From Carnobacterium funditum DSM 5970 (GTDB lineage: Bacteria; Bacillota; Bacilli; Lactobacillales; Carnobacteriaceae), in assembly GCF_000744185.1 (NCBI RefSeq), contig NZ_JQLL01000001.1:1951001-2015000 (forward strand): 64,000 nt of DNA. Direction: 5' to 3'. The notes under the pieces are model-generated. The model was not told the origin of the DNA and did no database searches. It worked only from the letters and a program-made list of their open reading frames with translations. The position numbers were made by a program, and so were the translations under genes. Every line of letters begins with the position of its first letter. Within the stretch, counting starts at the first letter, position 1. Positions 44,110-53,086 of the stretch are shown in pieces.

Positions 44110-45036
44110 ATGAAAATAGCAATTGCAGGTTCTGGAGCTTTAGGCTGTGGATTTGGTTACATGATGCAAAAAAATGGGAATGACGTTACCTTGATAGATT
44201 TTTGGGATGATCACATCAAAGCCATTCAAGACAATGGTTTGACAATAACGGTAAATGGAAAAGAAGATAACATGGTTATTCCAATAGGAAAACCTGTTGA
44301 AATTAAAGACACATTTGATGCTGTTTTTATTTTCACCAAATCAATGGGATTACGCCATATGTTAGAAGAAATCAAACATATCTTAACAGAAGATACTAAA
44401 GTTATCTGTTTACTAAATGGATTAGGACACGCCAAGACAATTTCTGAATACATTCCAGAAAAAAACATTATTATGGGAACAACACTCTGGACTGGTGGCT
44501 TAGATGCTCCTGGAAAAACGCATTTCATGGGTGAAGGCCCTGTGGAAGTTCAAAATGCTGATATCAACGAAAAAGAGGGTACACTTCAAATAGTGAAAAT
44601 GATGGCTGACAGTGGGTTGAATGGTGTCTATAGTGAGGATGTTCATTTCACAACATGGAGAAAAGCTTGTGTCAATGGAACAATGAATGCTTTATGTTCA
44701 TTATTGGACTGCAATATTAAAGAGTTATTCGAAACGACTGAAATTGATGATTTACTAAAAGGCATCGTTAATGAATTTTCAATTGTGGCTGAAACTGAAG
44801 GAGCTCGTTTAGACGTAGAAGAAACCATTAACTATTTAAAAGCGACTGCAGAAAAAGTTGGAGCACACTATCCTTCTATGTACCAAGATTTGAAAAATAG
44901 ACGTTTAACTGAAATTGACTTTTTAAATGGCACGGTTGCAAAAGAGGCAGAGGATAAAGGCTTAGAAGCTCCCTATAGTAAGCAAATCACTCAATTAATT
45001 CATGCTAAAGAAGATATTTTGGGAATCAAACGTTAA
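44110..45036 (+). CDS. panE: 2-dehydropantoate 2-reductase (ketopantoate reductase family)
   Basis: A 308-residue NADPH-dependent reductase that would turn ketopantoate to pantoate in pantothenate and CoA synthesis. The N-terminal Rossmann motif is GSGALGCGFG. The C-terminal ApbA_C helical domain includes RKACVNGTMNALCSLLD with the catalytic Lys, and PSMYQDLKNRRLTEIDFLNG. Ribosome site TGGAGGA. No other pan genes are nearby, so a related 2-oxoacid could be the true substrate. It shares a transcript with the EIIC_2 gene and ends in a very strong terminator. Confidence 0.88.
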   Translation: MKIAIAGSGALGCGFGYMMQKNGNDVTLIDFWDDHIKAIQDNGLTITVNGKEDNMVIPIGKPVEIKDTFDAVFIFTKSMGLRHMLEEIKHILTEDTKVICLLNGLGHAKTISEYIPEKNIIMGTTLWTGGLDAPGKTHFMGEGPVEVQNADINEKEGTLQIVKMMADSGLNGVYSEDVHFTTWRKACVNGTMNALCSLLDCNIKELFETTEIDDLLKGIVNEFSIVAETEGARLDVEETINYLKATAEKVGAHYPSMYQDLKNRRLTEIDFLNGTVAKEAEDKGLEAPYSKQITQLIHAKEDILGIKR

Positions 45037-45110
45037 GGTAAATAGTTATTTTTTTAAAATGGAAAGAGCAGCATAAAATTATATGAGTTGTTTAGTAAGA
45101 AAAAATTAAA

Positions 45111-45158
45111 AAATAAAGAGCTAGCACAGTATATACTGTGCTAGCTCTTTATTTTTTT
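45111..45158. terminator. 44-bp perfect palindrome terminator
   Basis: Bases 45111-45154 are fully self-complementary around TATA (outer AAATAAAGAGC..., inner CTAGCACAGT), and more T follow. It ends the panE transcript and could stop traffic in both directions. Confidence 0.92.
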
Positions 45159-45225
45159 TGATTCTTAGATAGTTTGTTTTCACAACCTATTAGATATTAA
45201 AATGACCCAATAGCGTAGTTATAAG

Positions 45226-45264
45226 TTGACAACAACTCAAATGTGTCATACTATATGTTTTATA
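45226..45264 (+). promoter_or_regulatory. Promoter of the ccpN operon with two CcpN-type operators
   Basis: TTGACA at 45226-45231 and TACTAT at 45249-45254 have a 17-base spacer. Over and after the -10 box lie TGTGTCATACT (45242-45252), matching the B. subtilis CcpN consensus TRTGHYATAYW at all positions, and TATGTTTTATA (45254-45264), matching at 10 of 11. This suggests autoregulation. Confidence 0.55.
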
Positions 45265-45291
45265 TGATGCACTATCGAAAGGAGTTACATG

Positions 45292-45927
45292 ATGGACTTA
45301 AGCGAACGACAAAAAGACATTATTGAAATTGTTAAAAAAAATGAACCCATTTCGGGAGAAAAAATTGCTGCGTTACTAGGGTTCTCTCGTTCCACTTTGA
45401 GACCTGATTTATCACTCATGACATTGAGTGAATTATTAATTGCAAAACCTAAAGTAGGTTATTTCTATAATGCACATAGAGTAGAGCCGTTTATAATCAA
45501 GGATATAAAAGAAAAAAAAGTAGAAGATGTTATGAGTATCCCTGTAATAGTAAGCTCTGACACGTCCATCCAAGATACGATAATAAAAATGTTTTTAGAA
45601 GATGTAGGTTCAATCTACATTACAGAGCGCCATCATCTTGTCGGACTTGTCTCTAGAAAAGACTTATTAAAGACTGTGATTGGAAAAATGAATATCGAGG
45701 AAATGCCAATCAGTATGGCAATGACTAGAGTGCCCAATGTTGCCTACGCATTTAGTAACGATTCCGTTGAAAGTGCAACAAAAAAACTTGTAGAACATGA
45801 AGTTGACAGTCTTCCGGTCATAGAATTCGCTGGCGGAGAAGGGCCTAGACAGTTAAAAGTAGTTGGGAAATTTTCAAAAACATTAATTAGTCGCTTGTTT
45901 TTGAACATTATTAAAAATGAAATGTAG
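45292..45927 (+). CDS. ccpN: CcpN-like regulator (HTH plus two CBS domains)
   Basis: A 211-residue regulator. The N-terminal winged HTH (SGEKIAALLGFSRSTLRPDLSLMT) is followed by two CBS domains (VMSIPVIVSSDTSIQDTIIKM..., MAMTRVPNVAYAFSNDSVESA...), which bind nucleotides such as ATP and ADP. In B. subtilis CcpN represses gluconeogenic genes (gapB, pckA) on glycolytic carbon, and ccpN lies beside yqfL, as here. ATG codons at 45289 and 45292 are adjacent; AAAGGAG spacing favours the second. The targets here probably include ppdK, two genes downstream, and its own promoter. Confidence 0.92.
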   Translation: MDLSERQKDIIEIVKKNEPISGEKIAALLGFSRSTLRPDLSLMTLSELLIAKPKVGYFYNAHRVEPFIIKDIKEKKVEDVMSIPVIVSSDTSIQDTIIKMFLEDVGSIYITERHHLVGLVSRKDLLKTVIGKMNIEEMPISMAMTRVPNVAYAFSNDSVESATKKLVEHEVDSLPVIEFAGGEGPRQLKVVGKFSKTLISRLFLNIIKNEM

Positions 45928-45936
45928 GAGGATTAT

Positions 45937-46767
45937 ATGAAACCTGTGGCAATTTATCTTATTTCTGACTCAATTGGGGAAACCGGCGAGCAAGTCATAC
46001 ACTCCATACTTTCTCAGTATTCTTTAGAAGTGGAAGAAATCAAGAAATATACTCATGTATTAACTAAAAAAAGATTAGAGACAATCCTTATTAGCATTTC
46101 TCAAGAAGAAAATGCGGTTGTTTTTTATACATTGGTTCAAGAAGAATTAAGAAAGTATTTAACAGAATTCTCAAAGAAGCAGTCATTTTTTTTAGTAGAT
46201 ATTTTGGGGAACGGCTTAGCTGTCATCGAGCAGGCAACCTCTTTAAAGCCATTAGGAGAACCGGGTATTATTCGGAAAATGGACCAAGAATATTTTAATA
46301 GGATTGAAGCAATCGAGTTTTCTGTCCGATACGACGATGGGAAAGATCCAAGAGGGATACTAAAAGCAGATTTAGTCATCCTAGGGGTATCAAGGACTTC
46401 TAAAACACCTCTTTCCATGTATTTAGCAAATAAAAATATTCGGGTTGCAAATATTCCACTTTTTCCTGAATCTGAACCACCAAAAGAAATTTATCAAATT
46501 TCACCAACTAGAGTTATTGGTTTAACCAATGCTCCTGAAAAATTAAACAGCATAAGGAAAGAACGGTTGAAAAATTTAGGATTGCCACAAAATGCTAGTT
46601 ATGCTGAAATGAATCGTATTTTTGAAGAACTAGATTATGCTGAAAAAATTATGAAGAAAATTGGTTGTTTAATCATAGATGTTTCTGATAACGCTATAGA
46701 AGAAACAGCAAACTTAATTTTTGACTACATGAAAAAAACAGATACTACTCTATTCAATAACAATTAA
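45937..46767 (+). CDS. Pyruvate, phosphate dikinase regulatory protein (kinase/pyrophosphorylase)
   Basis: A 276-residue bifunctional DUF299 enzyme. It inactivates PPDK by ADP-dependent phosphorylation of a Thr and reactivates it by phosphate-dependent removal. Seen: SDSIGETGEQV at the N-terminus and the P-loop GVSRTSKTPLSMYLAN near residue 152, followed by NIPLFPE. Length is standard. It follows ccpN by 9 bases and precedes ppdK by 77, so regulator, modifier and target form one locus. AGGAGG ribosome site. Confidence 0.95.
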   Translation: MKPVAIYLISDSIGETGEQVIHSILSQYSLEVEEIKKYTHVLTKKRLETILISISQEENAVVFYTLVQEELRKYLTEFSKKQSFFLVDILGNGLAVIEQATSLKPLGEPGIIRKMDQEYFNRIEAIEFSVRYDDGKDPRGILKADLVILGVSRTSKTPLSMYLANKNIRVANIPLFPESEPPKEIYQISPTRVIGLTNAPEKLNSIRKERLKNLGLPQNASYAEMNRIFEELDYAEKIMKKIGCLIIDVSDNAIEETANLIFDYMKKTDTTLFNNN

Positions 46768-46844
46768 AGACAGGGATAATGTTGGATAGAAGAACGTAAC
46801 ACATTTGCCGACAAAATAATAAATAAAAGAAAGAGGTTGAAAAA

Positions 46845-49469
46845 ATGACTGAAAAATATGTTTATAACTTTAATGAAGGTAAAAAAGAAATGAAAGATTT
46901 ACTTGGCGGCAAAGGAGCAAACTTAGCTGAAATGACTAAGATATTACTTCCTGTTCCTCCAGGCTTTACATTAACTACAGAAAGTTGTAACCGTTTTTTT
47001 TCTGAAGATCAAACTATTTGGGCTGGTTTAGATAAAGAAATCAAAGATCACTTAAAAGATTTGGAACAGATGACAGAGAAAAAGTTTTCAGATTTAAAAA
47101 ACCCTTTGCTTTTATCTGTTCGATCAGGAGCAGCTCAATCTATGCCAGGTATGATGGATACTATTTTAAATTTAGGGTTGAATGATCGCTCAGTCATTGG
47201 CCTGGCTAATACGACCTCTAATGAGCGTTTTGCTTACGATAGTTATCGTCGCTTCATACAGATGTTCTCAGATGTCGTCCTAGAAATTCCTAAAGTACAA
47301 TTTGAATCTATATTAGAAAAAGCTAAAAAAGAAAAAGGAGTCAAATTAGACAAAGAACTTGATGGGGACGATTTAAAGAAGATTGTTAAAAAATATAAAG
47401 AAGTATACTTACAAGAAACGGGAGAAGACTTTCCACAAGAACCGATGGTACAGTTGATACTAGCTATTAAGGCGGTATTTGCATCATGGGATAATCCTAG
47501 AGCTGTTTTTTATAGAGACATGCATGCTATCTCTAAATTAAATGGGACTGCTGTCAATGTACAATCAATGGTATTTGGAAATAAAGGAGAATCTTCTGGT
47601 ACAGGAGTAGCGTTTACTAGAAATCCTGGAAATGGGGATAAAAAGTTATTTGGTGAGTTTTTATTAAATGCACAAGGAGAAGACGTTGTCGCAGGTGTTC
47701 GTACACCAAATGAGATAGCGGAACTAAAAACACTGATGCCCGAAGTCTATCAACAATTAGAAACAGCAGCAGAAAATCTTGAAAACCATTACAAAGATAT
47801 GCAAGACATTGAATTTACCATTGAAAATGATGAACTCTTTTTGTTGCAGACAAGAAATGGAAAAAGAACAGCACATGCTGCGATTGCCATTGCTGTTGAT
47901 TTACATCAAGAAGGGAAAATTACTAAAGAAGAAGCGATAGTGAGGATCAAACCTCAACAATTTGAACAATTGCTACACCCAAATTTTGATGCAAAAGCTA
48001 TCGATAAGGCAAAAGCTTTAGCAAAAGGACTTGCAGCTTCTCCTGGAGCAGCTTCAGGAAGAATATGTTTTACTGCTGAAGCAGTAGAAGCAGCTTTTGA
48101 AAAAGGCATAAAAACTATTTTGGTGAGACAAGAAACTTCTCCTGAAGATATCTCTGGAATGGTGAAATCAGAAGGGATTTTGACAGCTAGAGGAGGAATG
48201 ACCTCTCATGCTGCAGTAGTAGCCCGTGGAATGGGTAAATGTTGTGTTGCTGGTTGCTCAGAGGTGAGAATCAATGAAGATGAAAAAACGGTGCAATACA
48301 AAGGCGGAGTTTTAAATGAAGGAGCTATCATTTCCTTAGATGGAACAACAGGAATAGTTTATCTCGGTGATATAGAAAAAACTAATCCGACTTTAGGAGG
48401 GAAATTCACAGAGTTGATGGATTGGATTGATGAAATAAAAACAATGTCTGTTCGAGCCAACGCAGATACGCCAGAAGATGCGAAACAAGCATTAGAATTT
48501 AGTGCAGAAGGGATTGGACTAATCAGAACAGAGCATATGTTTTTTAAAGAAAATCGTATCTCTTCAGTCAGAAGAATGATTTTAGCTGGAACAATTGAAG
48601 AACGAGCAAAAGCGTTAAACGAACTATTGCCGATGCAAAAAAATGATTTTTACCAAATTTATCATGTTATGGGGGGACTGCCTGTAACCATTCGCCTGTT
48701 AGATCCGCCTTTGCATGAATTTATGCCTGTTAAAGAAGAGGAAATTCGTCATTTAGCTGAAACAATGTCTTTGAGCCAAGAGGAATTAAACGGACGTATT
48801 GATGAATTGCATGAAGTAAATCCTATGTTGGGACATCGAGGCGTTCGATTAGGAATAACTTATCCTGAAATTAGCAGAATGCAAGTAAGAGCCATTATGG
48901 AAGCTGCTTTAGAGTATCAGACGGATAAAAAAATCGAAATTCAACCAGAAATCATGATTCCTTTAATTAGTGATGTAAAGGAATTAGTCTATATTAAAGC
49001 AGAAATAGAAGATGAAATTAAAAAGATATTCACAGAGAAAGGCCAGACACTTAAGTATCATATCGGAACAATGATTGAAGTTCCGCGAGCTGCATTAACA
49101 GCTGATAAAATTGCAGAAGAAGCAGATTTCTTCAGCTTTGGAACCAATGATTTAACTCAAATGGGATTTGGTTTTTCAAGAGATGACTCAGGTCGTTTTA
49201 TTTCTGAATACATGGATAAAAATATTTTAGAAAAAGGACCATTTGATACTATTGATCAAGAAGGTATTGGCCAGCTAGTAAAAATCGCTATTGAGAAGGG
49301 TCGCCAGACCAAACCAAATTTAAAAATTGGTATTTGTGGCGAGCATGGTGGAGACCCTGCATCTATTGAGTTTTTCCAAAGACTAGGACTAAATTATGTC
49401 TCTTGCTCTCCGTTCCGTGTACCCATTGCTCGTTTAGCAGCTGCTCAAGCAGCGATAAAGTATCGTTAA
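46845..49469 (+). CDS. ppdK: Pyruvate, phosphate dikinase
   Basis: An 874-residue enzyme interconverting pyruvate, ATP and Pi with phosphoenolpyruvate, AMP and PPi. The N-terminal ATP-grasp domain begins GGKGANLAEM and includes SVRSGAAQSMPGMMDTILNLG. The swivelling domain carries TARGGMTSHAAVVARGMGKCC, with the catalytic His and, two residues before it, the Thr modified by PDRP. The C-terminal TIM barrel has LLDPPLHEFMP, GTNDLTQMGFGFSRDD and CGEHGG. Complete and of family length. With PDRP next door the direction can be switched; a gluconeogenic role is likely given CcpN. Confidence 0.97.
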   Translation: MTEKYVYNFNEGKKEMKDLLGGKGANLAEMTKILLPVPPGFTLTTESCNRFFSEDQTIWAGLDKEIKDHLKDLEQMTEKKFSDLKNPLLLSVRSGAAQSMPGMMDTILNLGLNDRSVIGLANTTSNERFAYDSYRRFIQMFSDVVLEIPKVQFESILEKAKKEKGVKLDKELDGDDLKKIVKKYKEVYLQETGEDFPQEPMVQLILAIKAVFASWDNPRAVFYRDMHAISKLNGTAVNVQSMVFGNKGESSGTGVAFTRNPGNGDKKLFGEFLLNAQGEDVVAGVRTPNEIAELKTLMPEVYQQLETAAENLENHYKDMQDIEFTIENDELFLLQTRNGKRTAHAAIAIAVDLHQEGKITKEEAIVRIKPQQFEQLLHPNFDAKAIDKAKALAKGLAASPGAASGRICFTAEAVEAAFEKGIKTILVRQETSPEDISGMVKSEGILTARGGMTSHAAVVARGMGKCCVAGCSEVRINEDEKTVQYKGGVLNEGAIISLDGTTGIVYLGDIEKTNPTLGGKFTELMDWIDEIKTMSVRANADTPEDAKQALEFSAEGIGLIRTEHMFFKENRISSVRRMILAGTIEERAKALNELLPMQKNDFYQIYHVMGGLPVTIRLLDPPLHEFMPVKEEEIRHLAETMSLSQEELNGRIDELHEVNPMLGHRGVRLGITYPEISRMQVRAIMEAALEYQTDKKIEIQPEIMIPLISDVKELVYIKAEIEDEIKKIFTEKGQTLKYHIGTMIEVPRAALTADKIAEEADFFSFGTNDLTQMGFGFSRDDSGRFISEYMDKNILEKGPFDTIDQEGIGQLVKIAIEKGRQTKPNLKIGICGEHGGDPASIEFFQRLGLNYVSCSPFRVPIARLAAAQAAIKYR

Positions 49470-49529
49470 TTTAAATAAAAATAGGATAAATGAGTTTTTT
49501 TATCAAAAAAATAGTGATGTAACTAGTGT

Positions 49530-49566
49530 AACAGGTTGGATTAAAAAAAATCTAACCTGTTTTTTC
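49530..49566 (+). terminator. Terminator of ppdK
   Basis: AACAGGTT-GATT and AATC-AACCTGTT form the stem, then TTTTTC follows. Confidence 0.88.
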
Positions 49567-49614
49567 TTTTTTCATTAACTAATATCAGCATTGTACAGGG
49601 AAATCTTATTTTAG

Positions 49615-49643
49615 TTACAGTTCTAAGCAGATTCCAGTATAAT
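49615..49643 (+). promoter_or_regulatory. Promoter of the CapA-like lipoprotein gene
   Basis: TTACAG at 49615-49620 and TATAAT at 49638-49643 with a 17-base spacer, 61 bases before the ATG. Confidence 0.6.
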
Positions 49644-49704
49644 ATGACTTAGAGATGAAACTTACTAAGAAGTCATTTATTTTTATAAAATAGGGGGGTT
49701 AAGT

Positions 49705-50901
49705 ATGAAGAAGATTGGAATGATACTAGCAGTAATGCTCTTAGGTGGTTGTGCGAATCAAGTTGTTGAAAATGAAGAGAATAGGTCATCAGTGGTAAAT
49801 GAACCCAGTTTATCATCATCGAAGGAATCATCCAGTTTACGAGACGATTCCAGTGAGGAAAAGAAGATTTCTTTTGTTGGAGTGGGAGATAATTTGATTC
49901 ATGATGTTATTTTTGAAGAAGCACAATTGAATAATGGCTCTTTTAATTTTAAACCAATGTTTGAAAATGTAGCGGAGGAAATCGAACAGGCAGACTTAGC
50001 CTTTATCAATCAAGAAACATTAATTGGCGGAGATGCATTTGGTTTTTCTGGTTACCCTGCATTTAATACACCAAGTGATATGGCTGATAATTTAAATGAG
50101 TTAGGGTTTGACTTAGTAAATGGAGCTTCGAATCATTCATTGGATAAAGGAAAACAAGGGGTTTTAAATACGATAGAAATATGGAACAAACAAGAAAACA
50201 TGATTTTTACAGGGGTATTTGCTTCTCAAGAGAAGCGTGATGCAATTCCTGTTATTAAACGAAATGGAGTAACGTTTTCATTTCTTGCGTATACTTATGG
50301 TACTAACGGGATTAAGCCGGATAGTCCTTATCGTTTAAATTACTTTGACGAAGCTTTGATTACTCAAGATGTGGAAAAGGCAAAAGAAGTGAGTGATTTC
50401 GTTATCGTATCGGCTCATTGGGGTGACGAACAGATGTTGAAACCTAATGCATTCCAAATAGACTATGCGCAACTATTTGCAGATTTAGCAGTAGATGTCG
50501 TTGTTGGAACACATCCTCATGTGATTCAACCGGTTGAATGGATAGAAGGCAAGGATGGCAATCAAACATTAGTTGTTTATTCTTTAGGAAATTTCCTTTC
50601 AGCCATGTCAACTGGAACAGAAAACAATATCTTAGGAGGAATGGTTTCTTTTGATTTTGTAGTAAATAAGGGGGAAAAAGTTATAGAAAATGTTAATTGG
50701 GATCCTACAGTGATGCATTATATAGGCGATCAAAGCAATTATGTTGAATCAAGAAAGAACTTTAGAATTTACAAGTTAGATGATTATACTGAGGGGCTTG
50801 CAAAACGACACGTTCTTAATGGGTACCAAGAGAATCAAGTATCTAAAGCATCTTTACAGGGGACAACAGAAAACGTTATCGATGCTGAATTTCTAAAATA
50901 G
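49705..50901 (+). CDS. CapA-family (PgsA-like) lipoprotein
   Basis: A 398-residue exported protein. The signal peptide ends in the lipobox LLGGC (Cys about residue 16), followed by a Ser-rich spacer. The body is a CapA metallophosphatase-like domain: FVGVGDNLIHD, INQETLIGG, NGASNHSLDKG, VIVSAHWGDE, VVVGTHPHVIQPVEW and VVYSLGNFLS. CapA/PgsA proteins take part in poly-gamma-glutamate synthesis, but no capB/capC genes are near, and many stand-alone homologues have no proven role. Ribosome site GGGGGG. It is monocistronic with its own promoter. Confidence 0.9.
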   Translation: MKKIGMILAVMLLGGCANQVVENEENRSSVVNEPSLSSSKESSSLRDDSSEEKKISFVGVGDNLIHDVIFEEAQLNNGSFNFKPMFENVAEEIEQADLAFINQETLIGGDAFGFSGYPAFNTPSDMADNLNELGFDLVNGASNHSLDKGKQGVLNTIEIWNKQENMIFTGVFASQEKRDAIPVIKRNGVTFSFLAYTYGTNGIKPDSPYRLNYFDEALITQDVEKAKEVSDFVIVSAHWGDEQMLKPNAFQIDYAQLFADLAVDVVVGTHPHVIQPVEWIEGKDGNQTLVVYSLGNFLSAMSTGTENNILGGMVSFDFVVNKGEKVIENVNWDPTVMHYIGDQSNYVESRKNFRIYKLDDYTEGLAKRHVLNGYQENQVSKASLQGTTENVIDAEFLK

Positions 50902-51211
50902 ACGTTCATAACCCATTAAATGAGCTAATTACCTGAATTATTCATAGCATTTTAGGGAACAAACTCATAAAAAGTATGTTTAAATCGTCTTTTCTTTTGT
51001 ACGACGATCTATAAGAAAGCAGTGCCTAAATTTGTTCATCAAATAAAGCAAATGCGAATTAGGAATGAAGAGTAGCACCAAGCCAACTCTGATCAAATTT
51101 ATCAAAAAAAATGACATAATAGACATTTGGTAGGTTTAGAGTAAGGAAATTAAGGTAGAATAGAAATAAAACTTGTTCTAAAAGAGTATTTTAAAAAGAA
51201 AGGTGAGAACT
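50902..51211. other. Intergenic stretch
   Basis: A small TCGTC/GACGA hairpin lies near 50987-51010; otherwise nothing is seen except the ribosome site (AAAGGTGAG) of the next gene. Confidence 0.3.
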
Positions 51212-51703
51212 ATGAACTATTACATCAAACAAAAAATTTTTTCTTGGAGCGATAAGTTTACAGTCAAAGACAGCCAAGGTAGAGATGTCTATTCAGTAGA
51301 AGGCGAGTTTCTTTCGTGGGTTAAGAAACTGCATGTGAGAGATATGAGCGGAAAAGAAGTGTTATATATTGAACAACAGTTATGGAAATTTTTGCCGACC
51401 TATTCACTGTATATTGACGATAAAGAACGAGCTAAAGTTAGCAAAGAATTCACATTTTTCAAACCGCGTTACACAATTGAAGGACCTGCGTGGCAAGTGG
51501 AAGGATCTATTTGGGAACACGATTATCAAATAATGAGCAATCAAAAAGTGATGGCAGATATTTCTAAAGAATGGCTAACATGGGGAGATACTTATGCCTT
51601 AGATATTAAAGACGAGGATCATGCATTATTAGCTTTAGGTGTCATCATTGTGATTGATTGTGTTATGGCAAGTCAACGAGCTGCTGCAAGCGGTGGATCT
51701 TAA
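51212..51703 (+). CDS. LURP-one-related (LOR/YxjI-like) protein
   Basis: A 163-residue protein with the tubby-like beta-barrel fold of the LOR family, judged from the pattern YYIKQKIFSWSDKFTVKDSQGRDVYSVEGEF, KLHVRDMSGKEVLYIEQQLWKFLPTYSLY and MADISKEWLTWGDTYALDI. A C-terminal hydrophobic helix (LLALGVIIVIDCVMA) fills the barrel as in other members. The biochemical function is unknown. A GTG at 51203 is in frame, but the AAAGGTG ribosome site overlaps it, so the ATG at 51212 is chosen. Single gene. Confidence 0.9.
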   Translation: MNYYIKQKIFSWSDKFTVKDSQGRDVYSVEGEFLSWVKKLHVRDMSGKEVLYIEQQLWKFLPTYSLYIDDKERAKVSKEFTFFKPRYTIEGPAWQVEGSIWEHDYQIMSNQKVMADISKEWLTWGDTYALDIKDEDHALLALGVIIVIDCVMASQRAAASGGS

Positions 51704-51875
51704 AAAAACTGACTATTTTAAAAAAGCGTTCATAAAAATAATGAATACAATCAGATTTTTTAGATAATAAAGACAGAGATAGTAGTATAATGCTAAAGGA
51801 TCTTTAAAAGATAAAAGAAAGCAAGTGTGTTTTCTCAATAAATTTGTGATTAAATTCACATGGAAAGAGGCGAAT

Positions 51876-52625
51876 ATGGGTTTCAATGTTTTAATGTACC
51901 ATGAGTTTCGCGAATATAATGATTTAGATAGGACAAAGTCTTCAGCTATATCAGTTGCACAACAGTACCAGGATGCTCTACCAAAGGTTCTTTTCAGTTA
52001 TTTGGATGATTTTAAAACACAGATGAATTATTTGAAAACAGAAGGTTACCATACCTTAACACTTCAAGAAATAAAAGATTTTTATGAAAAAGGAGTGAAG
52101 CTTCCCGAAAAATCAGTGTTGCTAACATTTGATGATGCTTTTCAATCAGTATACAAATACGCTTACCCTATTTTAAAAGAACAGCAATTCCATGCAGTCT
52201 GTTTTGTGGTATTAGGGTGGTTGTTTCAAGAAACAAAACCGTTTCAGATAGATCAATCCACCGTTATGAGCAAACAAGAACTTGAAAAAATGCGTGATGT
52301 TTTTGAATTGGCTAACCACACAACTAATTTACATATGAGGTATGAGGGTGGAAGAACTCAAATGCAGCGAGTTTCTCTTTCAGAACTGAAAGAAGATTTA
52401 ACGGAATGTGGTGAATATGTAGATAGTTCAGATATATTTGCTTATCCTTTTGGAATTTATCAATCGGATGATGTGAAACGTTTAGCTGAAATAGGTGTCC
52501 ACTATGCTTTTACTACTATCCCAGGTTTAAATACAAAGGAGACACCACTTTTAGAATTGCATCGCGATACGGTTACTTTGGGATGTACGCTAGAAGAATT
52601 TAAAAGGATAGTAGAAAGAAGCTGA
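51876..52625 (+). CDS. Polysaccharide deacetylase (NodB-type) family protein
   Basis: A 249-residue enzyme of carbohydrate esterase family 4. Seen: the start NVLMYHEFRE, motif 1 LTFDDAFQSVYKYAYPIL (TFDD, base and metal Asp), motif 2 ELANHTTNLHMRYEG (H-x3-H-like metal site) and FAYPFGIYQSDDV (motif 3). No signal peptide or anchor is present, so it may act in the cytosol or be exported by another route. Possible substrates are N-acetylated glycans of the wall. The ATG at 51876 follows GGAAAGAGGCG; the upstream in-frame start lacks a ribosome site. Confidence 0.85.
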   Translation: MGFNVLMYHEFREYNDLDRTKSSAISVAQQYQDALPKVLFSYLDDFKTQMNYLKTEGYHTLTLQEIKDFYEKGVKLPEKSVLLTFDDAFQSVYKYAYPILKEQQFHAVCFVVLGWLFQETKPFQIDQSTVMSKQELEKMRDVFELANHTTNLHMRYEGGRTQMQRVSLSELKEDLTECGEYVDSSDIFAYPFGIYQSDDVKRLAEIGVHYAFTTIPGLNTKETPLLELHRDTVTLGCTLEEFKRIVERS

Positions 52626-52654
52626 AATAGATAAAAAAGATGTTATGCTACGGT

Positions 52655-52903
52655 TAATAACTTCAGTTAGATGGACAGCTAGCTTGTTCAAGTGGAAAAG
52701 AGAGCGGGAAAACTAGGGAAACAAATTAAGGTGAAAAAGCTAAACCGGATGAAGCGCTCACATCAGGTTCGTTACCGGCAGAATCGGCTATTCCAAACAT
52801 TTTAGCGCAAGAAAATGGCTACTTTGAGAAGGAAGAAGTGACTGTAGAACGGACTTCTTTTAGCTCACTAAAAGATTGTATTGTAGCGATACAAAAAAAT
52901 TGA
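52655..52903 (+). pseudogene. Remnant of an ABC transporter substrate-binding lipoprotein
   Basis: One frame reads a lipobox-like QLACSSGKESGK, an in-frame TAA, then ALTSGSLPAESAIPNILAQE and NGYFEKEEVTVERTSFSSL before a final TGA at 52901. The S-x-PAESAIP...AQE-x-GYF-x-E-x-V pattern is that of NMT1/SsuA-like solute-binding proteins. Start codon, signal peptide and the C-terminal two thirds are gone, and no permease or ATPase remains. Clearly a dead fragment. Confidence 0.7.
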
Positions 52904-52981
52904 CAAGATAAAACAGGACTGTTAAACTAGTTTCACTTACATAAAAGAAACGAAATCAACAATTAAAAGGAGGAAGCTAAA

Positions 52982-53086
52982 ATGAAAAAGATGAACTGTA
53001 GGAATGAGGAAGACTGTCTATGTTGTGTGAATCACTCATGTGAACAGGTTCAGTCCTTTAAATTAGCTTCTGATATACTGTCTTAA
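52982..53086 (+). CDS. 34-residue cysteine-rich small ORF with strong ribosome site
   Basis: The ATG at 52982 is preceded by AAAAGGAGG with a spacing of 8, the best ribosome site in this region. The product begins MKKMNCRNEEDCLCCVNHSC, with five Cys in fifteen residues (6, 12, 14, 15, 20), followed by a mainly polar tail ending SDILS. It could be a small metal- or thiol-binding protein, a toxin-like peptide or a relic 5' end. No family recognised. A hairpin terminator follows at 53208. The pattern of Cys plus ribosome site argues against chance, but the length makes this uncertain. Confidence 0.45.
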   Translation: MKKMNCRNEEDCLCCVNHSCEQVQSFKLASDILS

